Origin: Methanoculleus sediminis
Lineage (GTDB): Archaea; Halobacteriota; Methanomicrobia; Methanomicrobiales; Methanoculleaceae
Length of the DNA: 64,000 bases
Direction: 5' to 3'
Assembly: GCF_001017125.1 (NCBI RefSeq)
Contig: NZ_JXOJ01000005.1
Coordinates: 1 to 64,000 of the forward strand
Positions within the stretch are counted from its first letter, which is position 1, and each line of letters begins with the position of its first letter. Both the position numbers and the translations under genes were made by a program. Shown here one piece after another: positions 53,780 to 62,465 of the stretch. A model generated the notes under the pieces. The model was not told the DNA's origin, made no database searches, and saw nothing but the letters and a program-made list of their open reading frames with translations.

Positions 53780-55006
53780 TCACCCTATCTTTATGAGTCT
53801 GATGGAGAGCGGGCGCTTTATTATCCCCTTAAAGTCCCGGGCAGCCACGAACTCGATGTCCCTCCCCCCGAGCTGATCGAGGAGTTTCTGGTCGATGATA
53901 CGATCGACGACAACCCCCTCGACGTCGCCGTTCAGGTTCTGGAGTGCGCCCTCGACGTCGGTTGCGTTGGATTCCAGGAGAACGGTGTAGTCCGGTGAGA
54001 GGAACCGCGCAATCTTTTTGTCCCGGACGTCGGCCATGTGCTCCCCGAGCGTCGAGGGGGCTTTTGAGGCCCATTCCCGGCGCGGAGGCCGCTCGTCTTC
54101 GCCCGTCCTTCCTGCACCGGCAGGAGCCCGCACCTCGGCGGGGGCCGGATACGCAGGCAGCCGTTCGATGTTCTCTTCGGCGGGAGGCTGGTCGATGATC
54201 CCCACCGCAGGCACTTTGTTCCGGAGCGCTTTGACGATCTCCTTGCGGCTCATCTCCTCGACGCTCTTTCCGCGGGGGCTGTAGGCCACGAAGTCGATCT
54301 CGGCGACCTGGAGGAGCTCGCGGAGGATCAGTTCTCCGCCCCGGTCACCGTCGAGCAGGGTCGTCACGGTCTTCTGCGAACAGAGGTCGATGATGATGCG
54401 CGGGACGTTGGTTCCTTCGACCGCAACGGCGTTCTTGATACCGTAGCGCAGCAGGTTGATGACGTCGGCCCGTCCCTCGACGATGATGATGGCGTCGGAG
54501 TCCATGACGTTCGGCCCCGCGTGCACCTTCTCCTCGCCGAGGTACTCGAGTTTCTCGATCCTGATGGTTTCCCTGACCTCATCGAGCAGGTCGTCGCTGT
54601 TGATGGAGCCCTCGTCGAAGTCCTCAAGGAGGAGTTCTTTGGCGCGCTCGACGATCTTGCGCCGCTTGGTCACCCGGATGTCCTCGATACGGTCGACCCT
54701 TACGTGCGCCGTGCACGGCCCGACCCGGTCGATCGTCTCGAGCGACGAGGCGAGGAGCGCGGTCTCCGCCCGGTCGAGCGAAGACGAGATGAGTATCTCG
54801 CCTTTTGTCTCTCCCCGTTTCGTGGTGATCTGGACATCGATCCGGCCGACGCGGCCGGTTCTCTGTAAATCACGCAGGTCGAGGTCTTCGCCGAGCAACC
54901 CCTCGGTCTGGCCGAAGATGGCGCCCACTACGTCGGGCTTGTCGACCACTCCCTCGATCTGCAGGATAAGATGAATGAGATACTTTGTGGTATCCGGTGA
55001 ATACAT
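53780..55006 (-). CDS. dnaG: DnaG-like primase / exosome-associated protein (archaeal)
   Basis: 408 residues. The TOPRIM domain is seen as IIVEGRADVINLL with the metal pair in LLDGDRGGEL; SPDTTKYLIHLILQIEGVV is the typical archaeal N-terminus. Archaeal DnaG has primase activity in vitro and is a stable part of the RNA exosome, binding poly(A). A Pro/Ala/Arg-rich linker (about 290-320) separates the C-terminal domain. GGAGG precedes the ATG. Confidence 0.96.
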   Translation of the reverse strand: MYSPDTTKYLIHLILQIEGVVDKPDVVGAIFGQTEGLLGEDLDLRDLQRTGRVGRIDVQITTKRGETKGEILISSSLDRAETALLASSLETIDRVGPCTAHVRVDRIEDIRVTKRRKIVERAKELLLEDFDEGSINSDDLLDEVRETIRIEKLEYLGEEKVHAGPNVMDSDAIIIVEGRADVINLLRYGIKNAVAVEGTNVPRIIIDLCSQKTVTTLLDGDRGGELILRELLQVAEIDFVAYSPRGKSVEEMSRKEIVKALRNKVPAVGIIDQPPAEENIERLPAYPAPAEVRAPAGAGRTGEDERPPRREWASKAPSTLGEHMADVRDKKIARFLSPDYTVLLESNATDVEGALQNLNGDVEGVVVDRIIDQKLLDQLGGRDIEFVAARDFKGIIKRPLSIRLIKIG

Positions 55007-55262
55007 GGAGTCTTGCCTCCTTCAGTATGTAAGTCTGATTGCCGTACCCCGCACGGTTTTGATCTGCGCGGATGTACGGATTAATCATATATCTAGGGTG
55101 CAATTACTTAAATCAGATGGCGGTCCTGACGCAAGATTTTTTAGAGGGTAAATCTAAAATTAAGTTTCTGGAGGGCAGCGTTTCGACAAACCCCGCTGTA
55201 TCGTTCTTTCACGGCGAACGTCGCTCTGCCCCGGGTGTTCTGCTTTTCCCGTCCGCACCGGG

Positions 55263-55580
55263 TCATGTACCGGCGGCATTCAGGCGCACGAGAGCGTGAG
55301 ATTTCGATACGCCGGCGATTGCCACGGTCTTTGAGGAAGACGTGTGTCCGGTGACGATGCTCACGTCGGCGCGGGGCACGCCGAACGTCTCCGCGAGAAG
55401 GTCGGTGATGGCGCGGTTTGCTTTTCCGCCGACGGCGGGGGCCGCTATCTGGCACTTGATACTCTTTCGCCACTCGTTATAACCCGCTGGAAACGAGGAG
55501 CGCTTTGCACCCGCCGTGACGTCGAGCGCGATAGTCACCCCGTGCGGGGTTTCGGCGACGGCATCGGCATAGGTGTCCAT
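55263..55580 (-). CDS. DUF167 / UPF0235 family protein
   Basis: 105 residues; VTIALDVTAGAKRSSFP at the front and the hallmark GGKANRAITDLLAETFGVPRADVSIVTG (in parts) of the YggU/DUF167 fold. Function unknown. GAGAGGAC precedes the ATG. A 256-base spacer without a visible gene separates it from dnaG, and an AT-rich segment near 55770 may be its promoter. Confidence 0.92.
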   Translation of the reverse strand: MDTYADAVAETPHGVTIALDVTAGAKRSSFPAGYNEWRKSIKCQIAAPAVGGKANRAITDLLAETFGVPRADVSIVTGHTSSSKTVAIAGVSKSHALVRLNAAGT

Positions 55581-55776
55581 GAGAATAGTCCTCTCGAAAG
55601 GGTGTCGCCCGACACTAACGATCGGTGTTCACAGGCGGCTTGTGCCGATCCTCACCCGATCGAACCCATATGCCGGGCGTGCCTGTCGCGCACCTGGGTT
55701 GTCCCGCGGATCATGTCCGGGCGTCTCGCCAGATGATCACCCGGGGACCTATAAGGTGCGCTTTATCGGCCCTGTA

Positions 55777-57039
55777 TTATTTATTCTCCCGGGATAAATA
55801 TCCTTGCCCGGGATACCACGCTCCATGAGCCTCCCGGAGTTCGCCGTGGGCGTAGGCCCGCGTTCCCCCGACGATCACCTCCTCCGGGAAGACCGCGTCG
55901 AGCCCCTCGAACGGCGACCAGCCGCACTTTGCATGGAGGTGCGAGGCGTCGATCCGGGTGATCTCGTCCGGGTAGAGGGCGTAGTCCGCCCGGTTGCCCG
56001 GCTCGAATCCCGCGCGCGGGATGCCGAGGATGGCTGCGGGCTTCCACGACGTCTTCTCGATCACCGAGGCAAGGGTGATCCGCCCTCTCTGCACCGCCGC
56101 CATCAGGAGCGGCACCATCGTCTCGACCCCCGGGATGCCGGAGGGGGCGGTCTCGAACGGCACGGACTTCTCTGGAATCGTGTGCGGGGCGTGATCGGAG
56201 GCGACGACGTCTATCCTGTCCCAGCACGACCACAGACCGCGCCGGGTCTCCTCGTCCCTGAGCGGCGGGTTCACCCGGGCCCGGGTGTCGTCCGGATCAA
56301 ACATCCTGCGCGAGAGGAAGAGGTGGTGCGGCGTTGCCTCCACCGTACCGCGCGCGGCCTCGATCGAGGCGGCGGTGCTGAGGTGGCAGAAGTGGAGCCG
56401 CATCCCCGCCGGGGCGAGGCCGGCGATCTTCTGCACGGCGCGGGCCTCACCGCCGCCGGACCGTGCGAGGTCGTGATCGGCGAGCGTCGCCGGCGCCCGG
56501 CCGCTGACCTCCTCGGCGTGGACGGTCACGACCCCTCCGAGGGCGTGGATGCGGGCAAACAATCCTCTGAGCGTCTCCGCATCGAGCCCCTCGCCGTAGC
56601 TCGACGGGGCGGCGAAGGTCTCCCCGAACGCCATTGCGCCGGCACCCCACATCCCGGCAAGATCGGCCTCCGGCACGACGCCCGCGTTCACCGCAAACCC
56701 GCATACGGTCCGCTCCTCCGCCTCGCGGATGCGGGCCCGGAGGAGTTCGGGCGTGGTCAGGGGCGGGACGGTGTTCGGCTGGTCGACGACGACCGTCACC
56801 CCGCCGGCGACCGCGCTCGTCGAGCCCGTCCGCCAGTCTTCCTTCCCGGCCTGCACTCCTCCCCGCATGTGGACGTGCATGTCGACCGCTCCCGGGAGGC
56901 AGGTATATCCGGTGCAGTCGACCGTCTCGTCGGCACGCACCGCCGCGCCGACGTGCCGGACGATGCCGTCGGCGACGACGATGTCGGCGCGGCGCCCCGT
57001 CGGGAGCGTTGCGTTCCGGAGCACCAGGTCGGCGATCAT
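55777..57039 (-). CDS. pyrC: Dihydroorotase
   Basis: Cyclises carbamoyl aspartate in pyrimidine synthesis. About 420 residues, class I type; the zinc HxH is in GAVDMHVHMRGG, further ligands in VVTVHAEEV and RLHFCHLST, and the catalytic aspartate in VVASDHAPHT. The long upstream frame is spurious; GGAGGCG precedes the ATG at 57039. It overlaps the DUF2156 gene by four bases. Confidence 0.94.
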   Translation of the reverse strand: MIADLVLRNATLPTGRRADIVVADGIVRHVGAAVRADETVDCTGYTCLPGAVDMHVHMRGGVQAGKEDWRTGSTSAVAGGVTVVVDQPNTVPPLTTPELLRARIREAEERTVCGFAVNAGVVPEADLAGMWGAGAMAFGETFAAPSSYGEGLDAETLRGLFARIHALGGVVTVHAEEVSGRAPATLADHDLARSGGGEARAVQKIAGLAPAGMRLHFCHLSTAASIEAARGTVEATPHHLFLSRRMFDPDDTRARVNPPLRDEETRRGLWSCWDRIDVVASDHAPHTIPEKSVPFETAPSGIPGVETMVPLLMAAVQRGRITLASVIEKTSWKPAAILGIPRAGFEPGNRADYALYPDEITRIDASHLHAKCGWSPFEGLDAVFPEEVIVGGTRAYAHGELREAHGAWYPGQGYLSRENK

Positions 57040-57950
57040 CGGCAGCACGCCTCCAGGTCTGCCCGGGTTGCGTAGTAGACCGCGACCATATAGGCGGGGC
57101 GATACCGGGTCTTCGACTCGCGGAGCCCGGGCACGCCCATGTCGCACTCCCGGTTGACGTAGGGGTAGCGATCCCGGAGCCCGGCCGCCGTCTCGGTCGT
57201 GATCACCTTGTAGATGTTGCGATAGGTCTCGGGAAGCGCCTTCTCGAAGTGGACGACTGCCATCGATGCGTTGACCGGACCGACAATCGATATCGCCCCG
57301 ATGGTGCCGCCGATCCTGACGATCCATCCCTCGAGCCCGATGGCGAAGAAATTGTTCACGGCAAAGAGGATGGCGTCTTTCTCGGCGACGAGGATGGGTT
57401 CCGAGTCGCAGTCCCGCCACTCGCACCAGACGACTAGGAACTCCCAGACCTCGCTGATGTTCTCCTCCGTGATCTTCTCGACCGTATACTGGTATTCCCG
57501 CCCGAACCGGTTGACCTGGCGGCGGATGGTGGCGTAGCCCTTCCCGGCGAGTTCGGCGAGGCCTTCGGTCCGGTAGATGTAGTCGAAGAAGTCCCGGTTC
57601 TCGTGCAGCGGGAGGTCGGGGTAGCGCTCCCGGAGCCAGGCTTCGTTTTCCGGGTCGAGGACCCGCAACGGTATGTCACTGCCCTCCCGGAGCGCAAGAT
57701 CGATGACGTCGTCGAGGAGATCCGGGTTTCTCGGGCCGATCGGCATGCGAAACGCCGTTACGCCGTCGATGGTGCTCGAGAGGACGATCGAGTCTTCGAT
57801 CTCTACGAACCGGTAGTCGGCGTAATGGTTCCAGCAGACCATGTTCGCGAACGTGTTGTCGCTGTGCACCTGGGGAAACTGCCGGTAATGCCTGGAGAAG
57901 AGGTCGCGATCGTCCAGGCTCACGGGCTTGAAGTCGGTCAGTTTCAGCAT
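57036..57950 (-). CDS. DUF2156 protein (phosphatidylglycerol lysyltransferase C-terminal-like)
   Basis: 304 residues: two GNAT-like halves as in DUF2156/FemX-type aminoacyl transfer domains (GKGYATIRRQVNRFGREYQY, AVVHFEKALPETYRNIYKVI, YPYVNRECDMGVPGLRESK). It is soluble with no membrane part, unlike bacterial MprF, so the acceptor is unknown. It overlaps pyrC and is preceded almost directly by a GNAT gene. Confidence 0.83.
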   Translation of the reverse strand: MLKLTDFKPVSLDDRDLFSRHYRQFPQVHSDNTFANMVCWNHYADYRFVEIEDSIVLSSTIDGVTAFRMPIGPRNPDLLDDVIDLALREGSDIPLRVLDPENEAWLRERYPDLPLHENRDFFDYIYRTEGLAELAGKGYATIRRQVNRFGREYQYTVEKITEENISEVWEFLVVWCEWRDCDSEPILVAEKDAILFAVNNFFAIGLEGWIVRIGGTIGAISIVGPVNASMAVVHFEKALPETYRNIYKVITTETAAGLRDRYPYVNRECDMGVPGLRESKTRYRPAYMVAVYYATRADLEACCR

Positions 57951-57952
57951 GC

Positions 57953-58384
57953 TTACCTCCTATCCGGGTACCATCGCATGGGTGTGTGCCCTTCCATCCT
58001 CCGAAAACCGAGTGCGGTGTAGAACGGCTCGGTCCCGGGTTCGGCGACGAGGGCGACCCAGGCGACTCCTGCAGACGTACAGTAATCGAGCAGCGCAGAT
58101 AAGATCATCGTTCCGATGCCCCGGCCGCGGTAGCGCGGCAGGACGACCAGATCCTGGACGTAGCCGTCCGAGATCCCGTCCGAGATCACCCTGCCCATGC
58201 CGACCGCTTCGCCGGTCGCCCGGTCGACGGCGACGGCGAAGGCGAAACTTCCCGCGATGAGGGCGGCGAGATCGGCAGGGTCCCATCTCTCGTTCCACCA
58301 GCCGCCCGCCCGGTAGAGGTCGGCGATCGTCTCGACGTCCCAGACGTTCACCAGACGCACCTCGATGCCCGCCTCCTCCGTCAT
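57953..58384 (-). CDS. GNAT family N-acetyltransferase
   Basis: About 143 residues; the acetyl-CoA motif A is VQDLVVLPRYRGRGIGTMILSALLDY, followed by VALVAEPGTEPFYTALGFRRMEGHTPM (in parts). The start at MTEEAG (58384) follows GGAGAGG with good spacing; 58402 is the alternative. Substrate unknown. It ends three bases before the DUF2156 start region, so the three genes to pyrC form an operon. Confidence 0.88.
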   Translation of the reverse strand: MTEEAGIEVRLVNVWDVETIADLYRAGGWWNERWDPADLAALIAGSFAFAVAVDRATGEAVGMGRVISDGISDGYVQDLVVLPRYRGRGIGTMILSALLDYCTSAGVAWVALVAEPGTEPFYTALGFRRMEGHTPMRWYPDRR

Positions 58385-58454
58385 CGGTTCATGCCTCTCC
58401 ATAAGGGTGCTCACGGCGTTTATCGTATATGACAGGCGCGGGTCCGGGCGATGC

Positions 58455-58460
58455 AAAAAA
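58455..58460 (-). terminator. T-run terminator of the hyp operon
   Basis: Six T on the minus strand about 15 bases past the hypE stop. Confidence 0.5.
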
Positions 58461-58474
58461 GTGTTGTCGTCCTT

Positions 58475-59470
58475 TCAGCAGACACGCGGGACCGGGTCGC
58501 CGACCGGCGGTTCGATGAACCGCTCTCCGCCGATGGCGGTGCGCATGACCACGTGCGAGCCTTCGACGACTTCGCCGACGATCGCGGCGTCACGCCCGTA
58601 GGGGTGCGAGCGGAGCGCCGCGAGGACGGTCTCTGCATCATGGGGCGCGACGCCCATGACGACCTTGCCTTCGTTCGCCACCTCGAGGGGGTCGAGGCCG
58701 AGCATGCCGGCGGCGCTCCGGACGCTTGCCCGGAAGGGGAGGTCCGCTTCCTCGATGACGATGCCGACGCCGCTCTTCCTCGCCATCTCGTTGATGGCGT
58801 TCGCAAACCCGCCTCTCGTCGGGTCTTTCATGGCGTGGATGTCTCCGGCGGCGAGCGCCTTCTCGACGAGCGGCCAGAGGGGGGCGACGTCGGACCTGAT
58901 CTGGCCGCCGAAGTCGAACCCCTCGCGGTGGGCCATGATGGCGATACCGTGGTCGCCGATGGTGCCGCTGACGATGATTTTATCCCCGACGGAAAGGCCG
59001 TTGTCCCGCACCACCCGCTCGGCGACGCCGATGCCGGCGGTGTTGACGACGATGGTATCGAGCGCGCTCCGCTCGAGCACCTTGGTGTCGCCCGTGACGA
59101 GGTTTGCCCCGCACTCCCCGAGTGCTGCGTCCATCGATGCCACGATCCGCTCGAGGTCGGCGACCTCGAAGCCTTCGGGGATGACCATGCCGCACGAGAG
59201 CGCGATCGGCCGCCCGCCCATCATCGCGAGGTCGTTGATGGTCCCGCAGACAGCGATGCGCCCGATATCCCCGCCGGGGAAGAAGATCGGCGAGACTACG
59301 TGGTTGTCGGTCGTGAAAACGATGTTCTGGCCGTTTAAGGGGATGACTGCGCCGTCGTCCAGCGATTCGAGCCCGATCCCACCGGCGTTGTTGTGCTCGA
59401 GGTTGGTGATGACGCGCAGGAGCTCGCCCATCACCTCGCCGCCGGCACCGTGCATGAGGTTGACTTTCAT
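58475..59470 (-). CDS. hypE: Hydrogenase maturation factor HypE
   Basis: Dehydrates the carbamoyl-cysteine at its own C-terminus to a thiocyanate, the source of the cyanide ligands of the iron centre. About 331 residues; the AIR-synthase-like domains, MKDPTRGGFANAINEMA, and the invariant PRVC terminus are present. It overlaps hypA by four bases. Confidence 0.96.
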   Translation of the reverse strand: MKVNLMHGAGGEVMGELLRVITNLEHNNAGGIGLESLDDGAVIPLNGQNIVFTTDNHVVSPIFFPGGDIGRIAVCGTINDLAMMGGRPIALSCGMVIPEGFEVADLERIVASMDAALGECGANLVTGDTKVLERSALDTIVVNTAGIGVAERVVRDNGLSVGDKIIVSGTIGDHGIAIMAHREGFDFGGQIRSDVAPLWPLVEKALAAGDIHAMKDPTRGGFANAINEMARKSGVGIVIEEADLPFRASVRSAAGMLGLDPLEVANEGKVVMGVAPHDAETVLAALRSHPYGRDAAIVGEVVEGSHVVMRTAIGGERFIEPPVGDPVPRVC

Positions 59471-59808
59471 TCTTCGTCCACTTCTATCTCGATGTTGGTG
59501 ACTACGATTTCCATTCCTGCAACGATCTCCGGGAGTTTCCCGCACCGGGGACAGACGAACCGCTCGTCCCCCTCATACCCGCAGGAGCAGCGGGTGCGGG
59601 CCTCGACCTTCCTGCACGAGAGTTGTGCTCCCGAAAAGAGCGGGTCGTCCTCGATGATGACGTTGAAGAGGAACTCCACCTGTTCGGGGTTCACCATCGC
59701 CAGTTTGCCGACGTCCACACTGACGCACTTCACCTCTTTTGCGTCGTTCTCGATCGCAGCCCGGCGGGCGGTCGTGTAGATGTCGTAGGCGATGCTGTAC
59801 TCGTGCAT
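59467..59808 (-). CDS. hypA: Hydrogenase nickel-insertion protein HypA
   Basis: 113 residues; the nickel-binding MHEYS start with His-2, and the zinc-binding CSCGYEGDERFVCPRCG. Delivers nickel to hydrogenase large subunits. It overlaps hypC by one base and hypE by four. Confidence 0.95.
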   Translation of the reverse strand: MHEYSIAYDIYTTARRAAIENDAKEVKCVSVDVGKLAMVNPEQVEFLFNVIIEDDPLFSGAQLSCRKVEARTRCSCGYEGDERFVCPRCGKLPEIVAGMEIVVTNIEIEVDEE

Positions 59809-60032
59809 TACTCCTCCATCGCGGCGTAGACCTGCCTGAAGACCTCGCGGGTCTCGAGCCCCTCCTCTCTGCTGAGGCGCTGGATGGCGAATCCGACGTG
59901 GACGAGCACGAACTCTCCGACCTTCACGTCGACGAGATCGAGCCTGACCTCCTGCTGCAGGTCGCCGAAGTCGACGACGCCGATGTTGCCCTCTTTTATC
60001 TCGAGTACCTCAGCGGGCATTGCAATACACAT
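59808..60032 (-). CDS. hypC: Hydrogenase assembly chaperone HypC
   Basis: 74 residues; starts MCIAMPAEVLEI with the essential Cys-2 and contains VDFGDLQQEVRLDLVDVKVGEFVLVHVGFA (in parts), typical of HypC. AGAGGTC precedes the ATG. First gene of hypC-hypA-hypE. The partners hypB, hypD and hypF are not in the window. Confidence 0.95.
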   Translation of the reverse strand: MCIAMPAEVLEIKEGNIGVVDFGDLQQEVRLDLVDVKVGEFVLVHVGFAIQRLSREEGLETREVFRQVYAAMEE

Positions 60033-60337
60033 GACCTCTCTTCCTCTTCTGTTATTTTGTTCCGTTGTCAAAAAAGGTTGACCATACTGCACAGAGGAAC
60101 CCGGGTGCAGCCGTTGTGGCCGGCGCTGCTCCCGTCCCCTCCGTATTCAGGTACCTATAGATCGGTTTGGGGGGTAAAAAAGATATGTCTGTCTCCAGTT
60201 CCGGCCCCTGGAGGGGTGGAGGACTGGGCCGACCGTGATGCGCCGGCCCCGGTGCCGCCGACCCGCGGGCGTTGCGGTGTTTGTGCCCGGGAGCGTAATG
60301 TTATGGGAGTACTGTATCTGCTTATTCCCGCCTGTCC

Positions 60338-60355
60338 CCGTGCAGTGGACCGTGG
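60338..60355 (-). repeat. Element core, inverted copy D1
   Basis: CCGTGCAGTGGACCGTGG is the reverse complement of the core CCACGGTCCACTGCA. Confidence 0.7.
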
Positions 60356-60420
60356 TGGCCTGCGCACCGCCGGTGCTAGATCCTGAATCGAAACTTTTCG
60401 GTTTTCCTCAAGTTCCGGCC

Positions 60421-60627
60421 CTTCGGCCAGCCGCCAGTCCAAGACCTTCGGCCTTCTTCTGCTCCTGCCCTTCGGCCAGCCGCCAGTCCAAGACCTTCGG
60501 CCTTCTTCTGCTCCTGCCCTTCGGCCAGTCGCCAGTCCAAGACCTTCGGCCTTCTTCTGCTCCTGCCCTTCGGCCAGTCGCCAGTCCAAGACCTTCGGCC
60601 TTCTTCTGCTCCTGCCCTTCGGCCAAT
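60421..60627 (+). repeat. 49-base tandem repeat, four full units and part of a fifth
   Basis: Units at 60421-60469, 60470-60518, 60519-60567 and 60568-60616, then a partial unit. Each unit carries two CTTCGGCC boxes and CCAGTCCAAG; units differ at only one or two bases (ccgcc versus tcgcc). The length is not a multiple of three, so no repeated protein is encoded in one frame. Confidence 0.92.
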
Positions 60628-61012
60628 CGCACCTCGCACCTAGCGGTGCTTGAGCTTCGTTCCTACTGGAACGTCGCTTATCGCCACGCACTGCCCCCGC
60701 CCCCCCGGGGCGGGGTGCGACGGGCCATGGGGCCGGAGCATGAGCACCGAAGAACGATGTTCCATCAGGAACGGAGTTCGAGCACCGCAGGTGCGAAGGT
60801 GCGAATGAGGAGGCCGGAGGCCGGGCGGGGTGGGGGTTACAGATCTTTTGGATGGGTAGAGACAGGGGAGGGGGGATGCCCCCTCGCACCTGTCGGTGCT
60901 CAAGCTCGCTACGCTCGCACTTCCCACCTGACGGTGGTCGAGCTCCGGGCGTTCGCACCTAACGGTGCTCACGCTCCTGCCCTCCGGCCAGTCGCGTTCC
61001 GCCCATCGCACT

Positions 61013-61065
61013 CCCCGTCAGCCCCTCCCCCCGAGGCGATATCCCCACGGTCCAGTGCATCGGGG
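61013..61065 (+). repeat. Element core, direct copy D2
   Basis: CCCCGTCAGCCCCTCCCCCC followed by GAGGCGATATCCCCACGG and TCCAGTGCATCGGGG, matching copy A (2-47) and the arms of copy C. Confidence 0.75.
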
Positions 61066-61177
61066 CAGGAGGGAAAAATGGATCTTGTCTATCTCAACCG
61101 CTTACTGAAGACTTGCAGATGTAATGTATGCCAACCTGTCAGACTGGGATTCGGCCGTCCAGAGCGCAGAACCTTCT

Positions 61178-61801
61178 CTACCCCTCCCGGCGAAACACCC
61201 CCTCCACCTCCGCCCGGGGGAGATCCCTGCCCCTGACCCGCATCCGCCAGCGGTGCGTCCGGACCGAGACCGCCGCGAGCGGTGCGAAGAGGTCCGCCGT
61301 CTCGGCCTCGGTGAAGTAGTGGGTGATGATCCCGTCGCCTCGCCGGAACGTCCACGGCTCCGTCTCCGTCCCCTTCCCGGCGCGCATGTCCTCGACGGAG
61401 AAACCCCTGAAGAAGAGCGTTCCGCCGGGCCCGAGCACCCGGACGGCCTCGGAGGCTATGGTTGTCCTGCCCTGTGCGGGGAGGTGGCCGGCGACGTGAA
61501 CCAGGATGACCGCGTCGAACGCCCCGGACTGGAACGGCAGATGCCGGGCGTCGGCGACGGCGAGACCGGTCTCCGCCATCCCCGGGCGCCGCCGGGCAAG
61601 GGCGACGGCCTCGCGAGAGATGTCGACCGCGGTCACGCGCGAGGATCGCCGGGCGAGGGCCGCAAGGGTCTTGCCGTTCCCGCAGCCGACCTCGAGGACG
61701 GCGGCATCGGCGGGAAGGTCCGGGAGCGGCGCGGCGGCTCCGCCCCAGAGGTTTCCCCGCCTCCGGTAGTCCTCGTCCCAGGGGGATGGATGGACAGTCA
61801 C
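61178..61801 (-). CDS. Class I SAM-dependent methyltransferase
   Basis: 207 residues; motif I is VLEVGCGNGKTLAALARR, post-I VTAVDISREAVALARRR, then DARHLPFQSGAFDAVILVHV and LGPGGTLFFRGFS. Resembles methyltransferase type 11/25 proteins of unknown substrate. Directly downstream of msrB (31-base spacing) and may be co-transcribed. Confidence 0.88.
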   Translation of the reverse strand: MTVHPSPWDEDYRRRGNLWGGAAAPLPDLPADAAVLEVGCGNGKTLAALARRSSRVTAVDISREAVALARRRPGMAETGLAVADARHLPFQSGAFDAVILVHVAGHLPAQGRTTIASEAVRVLGPGGTLFFRGFSVEDMRAGKGTETEPWTFRRGDGIITHYFTEAETADLFAPLAAVSVRTHRWRMRVRGRDLPRAEVEGVFRREG

Positions 61802-61831
61802 TGATCAGAGGTCGGCGCCGCCGGGGAATAA

Positions 61832-62317
61832 TCATTCGCGCCGGCCGAGATCCTCCCTGCGCACGAACCGGAGCGACGCCGAGTTCATGCAGTAGCGCTG
61901 GTGGGTCGGCGGCGGCCCGTCGTCGAAGACGTGGCCCAGGTGGGCGTCGCATCGCCGACAGAGCACCTCCGTCCGGCTCATGAAGAACCGGGTATCGAGA
62001 TCGGTTCCGACGTTCAATTCCGAGACGGGTTTCCAGAAACTCGGCCAGCCCGTGCCCGACTCGAACTTCGTCTCCGAGGAGAAGAGGTGGTTGCCGCAGC
62101 AGACGCAGACGTACAGCCCGTCCTCCTTGCAGTCCCAGTACTTCCCGGTGAACGCCGGTTCCGTCCCCTCCTTCCGGGCAACGGAGAACTGCTCCGGCGT
62201 CAACTGGCGCCGCCACTCCTCGTCGGACTTGACGACCTTCTCGACCTCTTCGACCTCTCCGGTCACGGCGTTGCAGACGTTCACCGTTTCGACGGTTTCT
62301 ACGGCTTCCCTGCTCAT
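61832..62317 (-). CDS. msrB: Peptide-methionine (R)-S-oxide reductase
   Basis: 161 residues. Repairs methionine-R-sulfoxide. Zinc cysteines are CVCCGNHLF and CRRCDAHLGHVF; the active site is usually RYCMNSASLRF with the nucleophilic cysteine, present here. The first 30 residues are an unusual charged extension (REAVETVETVNVCNAVTGEV). GGAGGGTGACC precedes the ATG. Confidence 0.95.
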   Translation of the reverse strand: MSREAVETVETVNVCNAVTGEVEEVEKVVKSDEEWRRQLTPEQFSVARKEGTEPAFTGKYWDCKEDGLYVCVCCGNHLFSSETKFESGTGWPSFWKPVSELNVGTDLDTRFFMSRTEVLCRRCDAHLGHVFDDGPPPTHQRYCMNSASLRFVRREDLGRRE

Positions 62318-62418
62318 CGGTCACCCTCCGGTTCCTCCCGGCCCTTGACCGGAGAGCAGATAAATCGTTCCCCGCCGCTGCCCGGGTGACGGTCCGCAGC
62401 CGGCGGACACATCGTCCC

Positions 62419-62438
62419 GGATGCGTTTTCGCATCCGT
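62419..62438. promoter_or_regulatory. Hairpin directly upstream of a TATA box
   Basis: CGGATGCG-TTTT-CGCATCCG, a perfect 8-base stem that ends where TTATATAT (62438-62445) begins. A likely operator or a bidirectional structure in the spacer between msrB and the lipoprotein gene. Confidence 0.55.
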
Positions 62439-62445
62439 TATATAT
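62438..62445 (+). promoter_or_regulatory. TATA box of the lipoprotein gene
   Basis: TTATATAT ends about 20 bases before the ATG at 62466; with no Shine-Dalgarno the mRNA is probably leaderless. Confidence 0.65.
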
Positions 62446-62465
62446 CCGCCGGTCGATGAACCATC

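Larger units (their letters stand above)
60033..61177. repeat. Large intergenic repeat region (copy D)
   Basis: About 1.1 kb without a credible gene. It contains an inverted core at 60338-60355, the 49-base tandem array at 60421-60627, stem-loops of the GCACC-TAACGGTGC type (60650, 60885, 60955), their inverted counterparts (60770-60800), a GGGTAGAGACAGGGGAGGGGGG block near 60857 shared with copy C, and a direct core at 61013-61065. Open frames across it are low-complexity artefacts of the repeats. Confidence 0.75.

Noticed and set aside
60421-60627. CRISPR array
   Set aside because: Units are contiguous and identical with no unique spacers, and no cas genes are present.
60155-61236. Open frames with Arg-rich repeated peptides over the 49-base array, both strands
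   Set aside because: The repeat shifts frame at each unit and the peptides are by-products of the DNA repeat; no start signal or family.
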